From contig JBIOYL010000430.1 of assembly GCA_044870185.1 (NCBI GenBank), positions 1-13,671 of the forward strand: a DNA stretch of 13,671 nt. Reading direction: 5' to 3'. The notes below the pieces were generated by a model. It saw only the letters and a program-made list of their open reading frames with translations, ran no database searches and was not told the origin of the DNA. The translations under genes and the position numbers were made by a program. Positions 8,701 through 13,671 of this stretch are shown here, piece after piece (position 1 is the stretch's first letter; every line of letters starts with the position of its first letter). Source of the stretch: JBIOYL01 sp044870185. Its GTDB lineage: Bacteria > Actinomycetota > CALGFH01.

Positions 8701-9339
8701 CACCGCACCCGGCGCAGCGGCCGCCTGCACCCGCGAGGCGGTGTTGACCAGATCCCCGGCGACCATCCCCTGCTCCCAGGTACCCAGCGTGACGGCCTCG
8801 CCGGTCAGCACCCCGGCCCTGGCCCGCAGATCCGGGGCGCCAACCTCGGCGCCGAGGGAGGCGACCGCCTGGACCAGGTCAAGCGCGGCGCGCACGGCCC
8901 GCTCGGCGTCGTCCTCCTGGGCGGTCGGGGTGCCCCACACCGCCATCACCGCGTCGCCGATGAACTTCTCGACCACCCCGCCGTAGCGGCCCACCAGCCG
9001 CCTGGCGGTGTCGAAGTAGCGGGTCAGCAGCTCCCGGACCTCCTCGGCGTCGCGCCGCTCCGACAGGCTCGTGAAGCCGACGAGGTCGGCGAACAGCACC
9101 GAGACCAGCCGCCGCTCGGCCCCGGTAGCCCTGGGCTTGGCGACGGGTGTGGCGACGGGCCGTTCCCTCTGGGTCCCCGTCGGCGCGATGCCCAAGGCTG
9201 CGCCGCACTCCCCGCAGAACCGATCCTCGGCGGCGACGCCAGCGCCACAGGACGGGCAGCTGAGCGCCAGCGAGCTGCCGCACCGGGAGCAGAACTTGCG
9301 TCCGGCAGGGTTTTCAAAGCCGCAGCTTGAACAGATCAT
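5770..9339 (-). CDS. Zinc-ribbon / class III nucleotidyl cyclase / AAA ATPase / TPR signalling protein
   Basis: A cytosolic 1189-aa multidomain regulator. Residues 1-50 hold two zinc-ribbon-like units (Cys3, 6, 17, 20 and Cys28, 31, 42, 45). Residues about 77-250 form a class III adenylate/guanylate cyclase domain: metal Asp85 in LFADLVGFT, Lys125 and Asp129 in EKFIGDAVMAVWG, and Asn199/Arg203 in VNTASR. The position that usually holds the second base-selecting residue (Asp in YDVWG-type motifs) appears to be Met192 in GMVAGDLVN, so substrate and activity are uncertain. Residues about 268-600 form an AAA/NTPase module with Walker A GVAGIGKS (299-306) and Walker B VLVFEDLQWAD (421-431). From about 680 to the end it is helical and Ala/Leu/Glu-rich, with TPR-like repeats. 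No membrane segment. The ATG at 9339 follows a G-rich stretch (GGGGGGCGG). It is monocistronic and converges with the pseudogene ending at 5551. Confidence 0.95.
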   Translation of the reverse strand: MICSSCGFENPAGRKFCSRCGSSLALSCPSCGAGVAAEDRFCGECGAALGIAPTGTQRERPVATPVAKPRATGAERRLVSVLFADLVGFTSLSERRDAEEVRELLTRYFDTARRLVGRYGGVVEKFIGDAVMAVWGTPTAQEDDAERAVRAALDLVQAVASLGAEVGAPDLRARAGVLTGEAVTLGTWEQGMVAGDLVNTASRVQAAAAPGAVLVGEATRRATEAAILYQDAGAHTLKGKAEPVVLWRALRVVAGRGGALKAHGLEAPFVGREWELGLVKELFHPTAEEGRAHLVSVVGVAGIGKSRLAWEFEKYIDGLSETVWWHRGRCLAYGEGVSYWALAEMVRGRAGIREGQEPETALAKLSEAVEQHVPDPEERQWIEPRLAHLLGLQEWVASDPQDLFGAWRLFFERLSEQHPTVLVFEDLQWADAALLDFVEYLLDWSRSHPLFLITLARPELAERRPGWAAPKPGVTSLYLEPLSRGAMAKLLDGLVPGLPVGLRDQILERAEGVPLYAVETVRMLLDRGLLVAEGNTYRPAGPVEALEVPETLHGLIAARLDSLTVVERRLLQDAAVLGKTFASRALAALSGLPEPELEPLLAGLIRKELLSIQDDPRSPERGQYGFVQELVRTVAYATLSKRDRAARHQAAAAWLETGWGAKPEEIVEVVAAHYLEAYRAMPSAPHAPEVKAKALELLTRAGHRAAALAASAEACRYFEQAAELADQPAVQAELQEQAGQMAWTAGSGEQASAHFASAMELFQAAGLTHPAARVSARLAEVDWAAGRLQQGLARMEAAFGVLAAEEPDEDLATLAAQLGRLHLLKGKLDVAAERIEVALDIAESLWLPEVLCEALNTEGLLASFQGRTEKALALLTHVLRVALENELPAAALRAHVNLSDFLCRRDRYEEALEQARQGLALARKIGNRVFECALIGEFTYALFLTGRWQEAASLAAEIPEMPEHEAAASFTAGLLGALPEIHVGQGNPDEARKLLARFAALEASADVQDRALHAAARAAVLHAEGSHADALVAGETAFQVRGEMAADHQAAKAGFVWAVEAAFALGNLTKVQELLAAVEALPHGHRPPLLQAQAARVRARLAAARGQRDRVEADFKAAARRLRELGVPFWLAVALLEHAEWLAEEDAQRAEPLLAEAGAIFERLGTQPWLERLALHPAAPQMLIDLDAT

Positions 9340-9506
9340 CCGCCCCCCGAGTCCGGCTCGGCTCTACCAGCTCGCTGTCGCCATGCGTTCATGCAGCGAG
9401 CTTCATTGGCTTCGTCCCTACCATGCGGCCATGCCAACCTACAGCCCGGAGGATACGGCTCGGGGCGGAGAATGCCCATCCCGTACGACGTACAGCTCGG
9501 TCGGGT

Positions 9507-9510
9507 CTAA
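9507..9510. repeat. Left target-site duplication CTAA
   Basis: CTAA directly precedes the left IS end and recurs at 11086-11089 right after the right end. Four-base YTAR duplications are typical of the IS5 group. Confidence 0.75.
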
Positions 9511-9511
9511 C

Positions 9512-9531
9512 TACTTGGTCCTGAAGAAGTC
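9512..9531 (+). repeat. IS left terminal inverted repeat
   Basis: A 20-bp sequence beginning tacttgg, identical to the reverse complement of 11065-11084. The outermost IS base differs between ends (c at 9511; t at the equivalent right-end base). Confidence 0.9.
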
Positions 9532-9586
9532 CTGGTAGGCGTGGGCCAGTGTTGTGCCGGCGGCGGGGCCGGGGCCGGCGTGCGGG

Positions 9587-10952
9587 TCAGCCCGCGACCA
9601 CGGTCATCCGCTGCAGGTTGTAGGCGAAGACCCCCAGGCCGACCCAGATGCGGGCGCCGCCCAGCCGGCGCAGCCTCGTCCGGGGCAGCCCAAAGGAGCG
9701 CTTGAGGTGGCTGATGCGGGCCTCGATCCCGACCCGCCAGTTGCGTAACCGCCGGAACCGCCGACTCCGCTAAGGCCGGCCGCGCCCTGCTCGGGGTGCC
9801 GGTGCGCTGCAGCCCGATCCGCTTGACGCCCAACGCTGCCAGGGCCTGGTCGTTGGCGGCGGTCCCGAACCCGCGGTCGGCGACCACCGTGCCGGGTGGC
9901 CGGCCGGTCACCGCCACCACGCGCTCCACTGATGACAGCAGCTGCGGCGCGTCGGGTGGGTTGCCCGGCTGCAGCCGGTGGTCGGCGACGAAGCCGCGCT
10001 CGTCCTCGGCCAGCAGCAAGCTGTAGCCGAACTGGGTCGGCGCCCTTGGCTGCCCTTACGAATGGGACGGGCGTCCGGGTCGGCCAGCGACACCAACCGG
10101 TCGGGAATCACCCGGTTGCCAGCCAGGCGCTGGTCGGTCTGGGCCAGCAGCCGCTCGGTCGCGGTGACCGTCTCGGCCAGCTCGCCGACCAGCCGGCCAA
10201 GGCGCCCGTCATCGGGCCGGCGGGCCAGCGTCCGGTGGGCGTTGCCCGCCCCCACCCGCACCTGCCGCCGCGACTGCCTGGCGATCGCTGCGACCTCGCC
10301 GGTCAGCCGGTCCACCTCGCCCATGGCCACCCCGGTGCGCCGGCGCAGGGTGCGAGCCAGCTGCCTCATGCGACACCCAGCGGCCCGACCGCGATCGCGG
10401 AACCGGGTCCGGCTGGCGGCGCCACGGGCCTTGATGCGGCGGACCAGCCCGCCCAGCTTGCGGACGGCGTGCTCGAGCAGGTCGGCGTCGGTCGGTAGTC
10501 GACGTCGGCCTCGACCACGGTGGTATCCACCGCAGCTTCCGGCCGCGCAGCAGCTTGTCCTCACATAGCTTGCCGAGCAGCGCGGCGTTCAGCCGCTCGA
10601 TCACCTGCGGGCCGGCGCGGCGCACCAGCTTGACCAGCGTGGTCGGGTGCGGCACCGGCCGATCCAATGGGATCCGGCAGAACCGCCGCCACGACAGCGA
10701 GTCGGCGACCTCGCGGCACAGGCGCTCATAGCCCAGCTGGTAGCGGTGTTTCAGGTACAGTAGCCGCAGCAGCGTGTCCACCGGCACCGACGGCCGGCCA
10801 AGGCGGCGGTCGAACAGCGCCCGCCACGGCGCGATGAACCGCTCGTCGTCCAGGTAGGCATCGATGCGGACAAGTTCGGCGGGCAGCCGCCTGGCCTCCT
10901 CGGGCAGCAGCAGCTCCCAGATCGTGGTCTGCGGATCGGTCTCACGCAGCAC
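9587..10952 (-). pseudogene. DDE transposase of the IS, with four frameshifts
   Basis: The likely start is GTG at 10952, with GGAGG (plus-strand 10959-10963) 6 bases upstream, giving VLRETDPQTTIWELLLPEEA. The conserved N-terminal domain follows (FIAPWRALFDRRLGRPSVPV, YLKHRYQLGYERLCREVADS). Stitching frames gives the catalytic triad: Asp in LRVDTTVVEADVD, Asp in TVVADRGFGTA and Glu in WRVGIEARISHLKRSFG. The protein ends LGVFAYNLQRMTVVAG with a TGA at 9587-9589. Frame breaks, each best explained by one missing base, lie near 10529, 10494, 10041-10046 and 9757-9765. A single product could not be made by ordinary translation, so the copy is inactive unless the sequence has errors. A longer in-frame start at 11048 exists but lacks family similarity upstream of 10952. 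Confidence 0.9.
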
Positions 10953-11064
10953 CGGTGACCTCCAAGCAACGCGGCCCGGCAGGAGAATCACAACGGTGTC
11001 ATTCAACCACGAAACCGGACCCCGCCTACCGGCGTTCCCGCAGCTCAACCGCTATCTCAGCCGC

Positions 11065-11084
11065 GACTTCTTCAGGACCAAGTA
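11065..11084 (-). repeat. IS right terminal inverted repeat
   Basis: Exact reverse complement of 9512-9531 over 20 bp; the duplication CTAA follows at 11086-11089. Confidence 0.9.
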
Positions 11085-11085
11085 A

Positions 11086-12362
11086 CTAAGGCAAGCCAAC
11101 GGCCCAGACCCAGACCGACTGCGAGTGCTGTGCCAAGGGTCGACTCGGCGGTCGGCACCTTGACCAATCAGGACCACCTCACACCCTCGCCCGGCGATGA
11201 CCCGATGACGCTCATCAAGTCGAGCACTTCCGCAAATACCAACCTCGAGGCGAGTACCTGTACGCCTCATCGACGCCTACTCACCTCGCCACAGCAGACC
11301 CCCGTCCTGCAACATGCTGTACCGATTCGCGCTCGAACGCTCCCTCTCACGCGTCGCCGTATACCCGATGGCAGCCACTGCGCCGCTCTACGCTCGACCC
11401 GAATCAAGTCCGAGGACAGCAGTGCGCCAAGGCGCCAGCTGGACGGCGGCGTAGCACCTGCAGCTGACTGCCGCGGCGGTGGCCAGGCGCGTCCATCGCG
11501 GCGTCGTGTTCCTCGGAGTCCGTGCTGCTGAGCTGTCCTGGCTGGTTGTTCGCCCCACCGGGTCTGCCCGGCGGAGCGTCCAGCCGGCATCCAGCGGTCC
11601 GACACCGCCGCCGCGGCCGGTACTGCCAGGACGCCAGCCGTGGCGTCGTTGGACGGTCCGCACCCAGCATGCGGTGTCCACCCATCCGGGTGCGCCGTCC
11701 GGGGTCCGGCGGTCCGGCCGGCTGGTGTCCACCCGTCCGGTGTCCACTGTCTGGCGTCCACCCGTCCGGCCGGCTGGTGTCCAACCCGTCCGGTGTCCAA
11801 CCCGTCCGGTGTCCGCCCCCCGTCGGTCCGGACGCGGCCGTCCCCTCCCACCTACGGCGGTGGCGTTGGGGACCAGGTCGAGGCGGCCAGGCGACCGTCA
11901 CCACAGCCACGGGTCGAGGTCCCTGCGGCTGCCGCGCCGTCGGGCGGCTCGCTCGACAGCCCGGGAGGCCTGGCGGCGGGCGAGGTTGCCGAGGTCGCGG
12001 TGGTCAGGAGGGTCGGTGGGGGGACCGGGCCGGGTTGGGTGCGGGCGGCGGCCGCGCGTGCCCGCTGCGCGACCAGGCAGGCCAGGCCGGCGTGTGCGGA
12101 GCGCCCCATGGCTGGCGGCTTCGCTGTGGGCCCGGGAGCAGGCTGCAGCGCGAGGTGGCTGCACCTGCCGCGTGGCTGCCGTCCTCGGGCTGGGTGGGCG
12201 ACCACGCTGCGTGGTAGTCGTGGAGGCAGCCGGCCGGGTGGGCGAGCCTGCAAGGGCCGATGGGGCGTGTCGACGGGGAGGGCGTGCGGCCCCGACGCGG
12301 CCCACGCTGGCAGCGGGCGTCCCCGGCTCGCTGCCGGCAGCGCTGTGACCTGCGGGAATGGG
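11086..12362. other. Gene-poor, GC-rich region of about 1.28 kb
   Basis: It begins with the right copy of the CTAA duplication and runs to the CCA end of the truncated tRNA copy B. Long open frames exist on both strands (for example 11479-12348 on the plus strand). Their translations are Arg/Pro/Ala/Gly-rich, lack motifs and occur in several frames at once, as expected of very GC-rich DNA. I see no supported gene. The only internal structure I can name is the degenerate tandem repeat at 11674-11825. Confidence 0.55.
11674..11825. repeat. Degenerate tandem repeat, unit about GTGTCCAACCCGTCCG
   Basis: Units starting G(T/C)GTCC occur at 11674, 11725, 11740, 11754, 11777, 11793 and 11809. The short spacings are 14-16 bp; the 23-bp spacing contains an 8-bp insert (gccggctg), and this insert also appears just before the unit at 11725. 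The two units at 11777 (second part) and 11793 are nearly identical. The array matches no CRISPR layout: units are too short and there are no unique spacers. Read on the minus strand it would give TPDG/DTGR-type peptides, but no supported gene contains it. Confidence 0.75.
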
Positions 12363-12450
12363 TGGTGGGCCTGCCAGGACTTGAACCTGGGACCTCATCC
12401 TTATCAGGTATCGACGGTCACGCGCCGTGCTATTCGGCCTTTCTCCAGGT
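12363..12450 (-). repeat. Copy B: truncated tRNA-Ile(GAU) 3' half plus conserved tail (att-like site)
   Basis: On the minus strand 12407-12401 reads CTGATAA (anticodon GAT). It is followed by GGATG, TGAGG, a T arm with stem CCAGG/CCTGG around TTCAAGT, acceptor strand CAGGCCC, discriminator A and an encoded CCA ending at 12363. The matching 5' tRNA half is missing. The offset to copy A is exactly 7,910 bp over the whole 86 aligned bases, including about 43 bases beyond the anticodon loop. In the T stem the two copies differ at four positions that form two fully compensated base pairs. The conserved tail lies on the higher-coordinate side, so any element once joined here should extend to the right of this copy. 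Confidence 0.75.
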
Positions 12451-12578
12451 CGCGCCGCTCGTAAATGCTCCAGGGATGGGGTGAAGGCCCGCTCGTACAG
12501 CCCGGGCGGGTGAGGGTATCAGGACCCGGGTGTCAGCTCATCCCAATGTGTGAGGCCGATGTCGTGCCTTGGCTCGGC

Positions 12579-13253
12579 TCAGTGCTCAGGTGGCTCGATC
12601 TTGGCATTCATCCCGGCGTGCTCCTTGAGCAGGTACAGCAGGTTGGTGCCCGACAGCAGCTCCAACGGCTTGTCGTTGGCGAAGTCGAACGAGGCCTTGC
12701 CGAACCCCGAGGTGGTAACCAGGATGCCCTTGGTGGCGCCCTCGTTGTGGACGCTGCCGAACAGGTCCCGCACGGCGCTGACGGGGACGGTGTTCTTGTA
12801 GCGCTTGACCTGGATGATGACCTTGCCGCCGAAGATCGCGCGGCTGTCGTAGGCCACACAGTTCACCCCGCCGTCGCGGGAGGGCTGGGTCATCCTGGTC
12901 GCCAGGCCTATCTTGGTGAACAGGTTGGTGATCAGCGATTCGAACTCGCCCGGCTTGAGCTCCATCAGGTTGGGCCGCTGATCCAGCCCGACAGCACGTC
13001 GGCTTCCTTCACGAAGCCGGCGATTCCAGATGCCCTCGAACAGGACGACTTCCAGCTGCTCGACGACCCAGAACGGTCGTTCGAGGCGAGGTACTGCATG
13101 AAGTTCGGCGAGCAGCTCGCTTCGGCGGGGGTCGTCGCGGCGAAACACAAGAACGATCAGCCGGAGCAGGGCACCGGGGGCGAACCCAAACACCAGTAGG
13201 GCGACCACGAAGGTCTGCCAGGACACGATTGCGTCGAGCAGCTCCGCGCCCAT
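12579..13253 (-). CDS. Membrane-anchored Mrr-like restriction endonuclease-fold protein
   Basis: 224 aa from the ATG at 13253. Residues about 8-37 (IVSWQTFVVALLVFGFAPGA then LLRLIVLVF) form a hydrophobic N-terminal membrane segment followed by basic residues. About 95-215 is an Mrr_cat-type PD-(D/E)xK domain: LKPGEFESLITNLF (Glu103), SRDGGVN (Asp127, Asn131), IIQVKRYKN (Gln148, Lys150), AVRDLFGSVHNEGATKGILV and TTSGFGKASFDFA. In this family the fourth position after the first Asp is normally also Asp (DGGID or DGGVD); here it is Asn, encoded AAC. Mrr-type proteins are type IV nucleases cutting modified DNA; small membrane-anchored members are uncharacterised. The start overlaps the padR stop by one base (TGATG), indicating coupled translation and regulation by PadR. 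A TTG one codon earlier is a less likely start. Confidence 0.87.
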   Translation of the reverse strand: MGAELLDAIVSWQTFVVALLVFGFAPGALLRLIVLVFRRDDPRRSELLAELHAVPRLERPFWVVEQLEVVLFEGIWNRRLREGSRRAVGLDQRPNLMELKPGEFESLITNLFTKIGLATRMTQPSRDGGVNCVAYDSRAIFGGKVIIQVKRYKNTVPVSAVRDLFGSVHNEGATKGILVTTSGFGKASFDFANDKPLELLSGTNLLYLLKEHAGMNAKIEPPEH

Positions 13254-13561
13254 CAAGTCAGCCTAGGGACAAGTGAACGGAATCGGGCATCGTGGCTGGC
13301 GTCGTGGAGGAGCGCTCCGAGTGCGAGCTTGCCCTCGTCGGTCAGCTCGTAGTAGCGACGTGGTGGCCGCTTTTCTCTCAGCTGGGTCTGGTCTTCCCAT
13401 CCGTCCTTTAGCCAGCCCTCGTCGAGCATGCGGCGGAGGATCGGGTAGAGCACCCCTGACCGGACGCCGGCTCGCCTGGACAGGTCGTAGCCCCAGTGCC
13501 GGCCGACGGGGTCCTCCATGAGAGCCAGGGCCACCTGGATCAGCGCATGAGTCCTTCTCAT
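13253..13561 (-). CDS. PadR family transcriptional regulator
   Basis: 102 aa, the short single-domain PadR size. A winged helix-turn-helix fills the protein: HALIQVALALMEDPVGRHWG YDLSRRAG (split here for length), then SGVLYPILRRMLDEGWL and the wing REKRPPRRYYELTDEGK. The YPIL, LxxxGW and RRYYELTxxG signatures are characteristic. The longer C-terminal dimerisation helix of bigger PadR proteins is reduced. The ATG at 13561 is close to a near-palindromic operator candidate at 13572-13583, suggesting autoregulation. Its TGA stop overlaps the start of the Mrr-like gene by one base, so the two form an operon. The ligand or signal is unknown; many PadR proteins respond to small aromatic molecules or drugs, but nothing here points to one. 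Confidence 0.92.
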   Translation of the reverse strand: MRRTHALIQVALALMEDPVGRHWGYDLSRRAGVRSGVLYPILRRMLDEGWLKDGWEDQTQLREKRPPRRYYELTDEGKLALGALLHDASHDARFRSLVPRLT

Positions 13562-13571
13562 AGCTCGTAGT

Positions 13572-13583
13572 CTACCTAGATAG
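13572..13583. promoter_or_regulatory. Candidate PadR operator
   Basis: ctacctagatag is a 12-bp near-palindrome (five of six pairs match) 10 bases upstream of the padR start codon. AT-rich CTAG-centred palindromes of this shape are often seen before padR genes in actinobacteria. On the minus strand it directly overlaps a TATGCT/TATC -10-like stretch, so bound PadR would block transcription. Inferred from position and symmetry only. Confidence 0.5.
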
Positions 13584-13671
13584 CATACGGCTCACAACAG
13601 GATACGCCTGTGGTCGAACACTGTCAGGGTACGTGGCAGGCTTGACATTGCTGCCGGAGGCGGCGCGGACC

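Larger units (their letters stand above)
9511..11085 (-). mobile_element. Insertion sequence, IS5-superfamily/IS1182-like, 1575 bp
   Basis: Ends are defined by a perfect 20-bp terminal inverted repeat: tacttggtcctgaagaagtc at 9512-9531 and its reverse complement at 11065-11084. Both are flanked by the 4-bp direct repeat CTAA (9507-9510 and 11086-11089). Nearly the whole interior is one DDE transposase gene on the minus strand, broken by frameshifts. The length (1575 bp), duplication size and DDE spacing fit the IS5 superfamily; whether it belongs to IS5, IS1182 or an unclassified group needs a comparison. It sits between the cyclase gene (its start is 168 bp away) and the repeat-rich region. 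It does not split any recognisable gene. Confidence 0.9.

Noticed and set aside
9340..9506. Gene upstream of the cyclase, interrupted by the IS
   Set aside because: Joining 9340-9506 to 11090 onward, as if the IS were removed, gives no recognisable reading frame.
11674..11825. CRISPR array
   Set aside because: Units are 14-16 bp, degenerate, without unique spacers, and no cas gene is nearby.
11479..12348. 289-codon plus-strand open frame, with overlapping long frames on both strands
   Set aside because: Arg/Pro/Ala-rich, no motif, includes the tandem repeat, and several frames are open at once, as GC-rich non-coding DNA often shows.
11898..12398. Minus-strand frame starting MRSQVQVLAGPP
   Set aside because: The N-terminus is the tRNA-Ile 3' end read as protein; the rest is low-complexity.
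13642..13647. TTGACA on the plus strand as a -35 box of a rightward gene
   Set aside because: The matching -10 position would fall at the window edge or beyond; a single hexamer is not enough.

Overview
The window is GC-rich DNA (GGC/CTG/GTC-dominated codons, GTG starts, G-rich ribosome binding sites) of a high-GC actinobacterial type. The families present (TIGR03118 beta-propeller, zinc-ribbon/cyclase/AAA/TPR regulator, PadR plus Mrr-like nuclease) fit an actinomycetote, perhaps an uncultured lineage; no marker gene here fixes the taxon. All family names come from recognising motifs by eye; no search was run.

Layout. 1-1093 (-): 5' part of a secreted TIGR03118 beta-propeller protein running off the left edge. 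1236-2189 (-): aldo/keto reductase. 2190-2888: 0.7 kb gene-free divergent region with a cluster of strong hairpins. 2889-3905 (+): secreted seven-bladed Vgb/NHL-like propeller, followed by two strong inverted repeats. 3906-4718: gene-poor, containing copy A of a truncated tRNA-Ile(GAU) 3' half. 4719-5096 (-): Mth938-like small protein. 5109-5551 (+): 5'-truncated, frameshifted pseudogene. 5770-9339 (-): 1189-aa zinc-ribbon / class III cyclase / AAA ATPase / TPR signalling protein. 9511-11085: complete IS5-superfamily-like insertion sequence with inverted repeats and a CTAA target duplication, but a transposase broken by four frameshifts. 11086-12362: 1.3 kb of gene-poor DNA with a degenerate tandem repeat. 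12363-12450: copy B of the truncated tRNA-Ile 3' half. 12579-13253 (-) and 13253-13561 (-): an overlapping gene pair, PadR regulator then membrane-anchored Mrr-like nuclease, with a near-palindromic operator candidate upstream of padR.

How it fits together. The left third is ordinary chromosomal content: two secreted propellers and a redox enzyme. The two tRNA-Ile 3'-half copies lie in the same orientation exactly 7,910 bp apart. They share not only the tRNA part but also a colinear tail beyond the anticodon loop, so 4.5-12.4 kb may be an old integrated segment bounded by att-like sites. It holds a pseudogene, a decayed IS and repeat-rich DNA, and no integrase is visible. The tRNA halves differ mainly by two compensated base pairs in the T stem, the most interesting single signal here. 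The PadR-Mrr pair is the only clear operon; its nuclease has Asn where the Mrr DGGxD motif normally ends in Asp.
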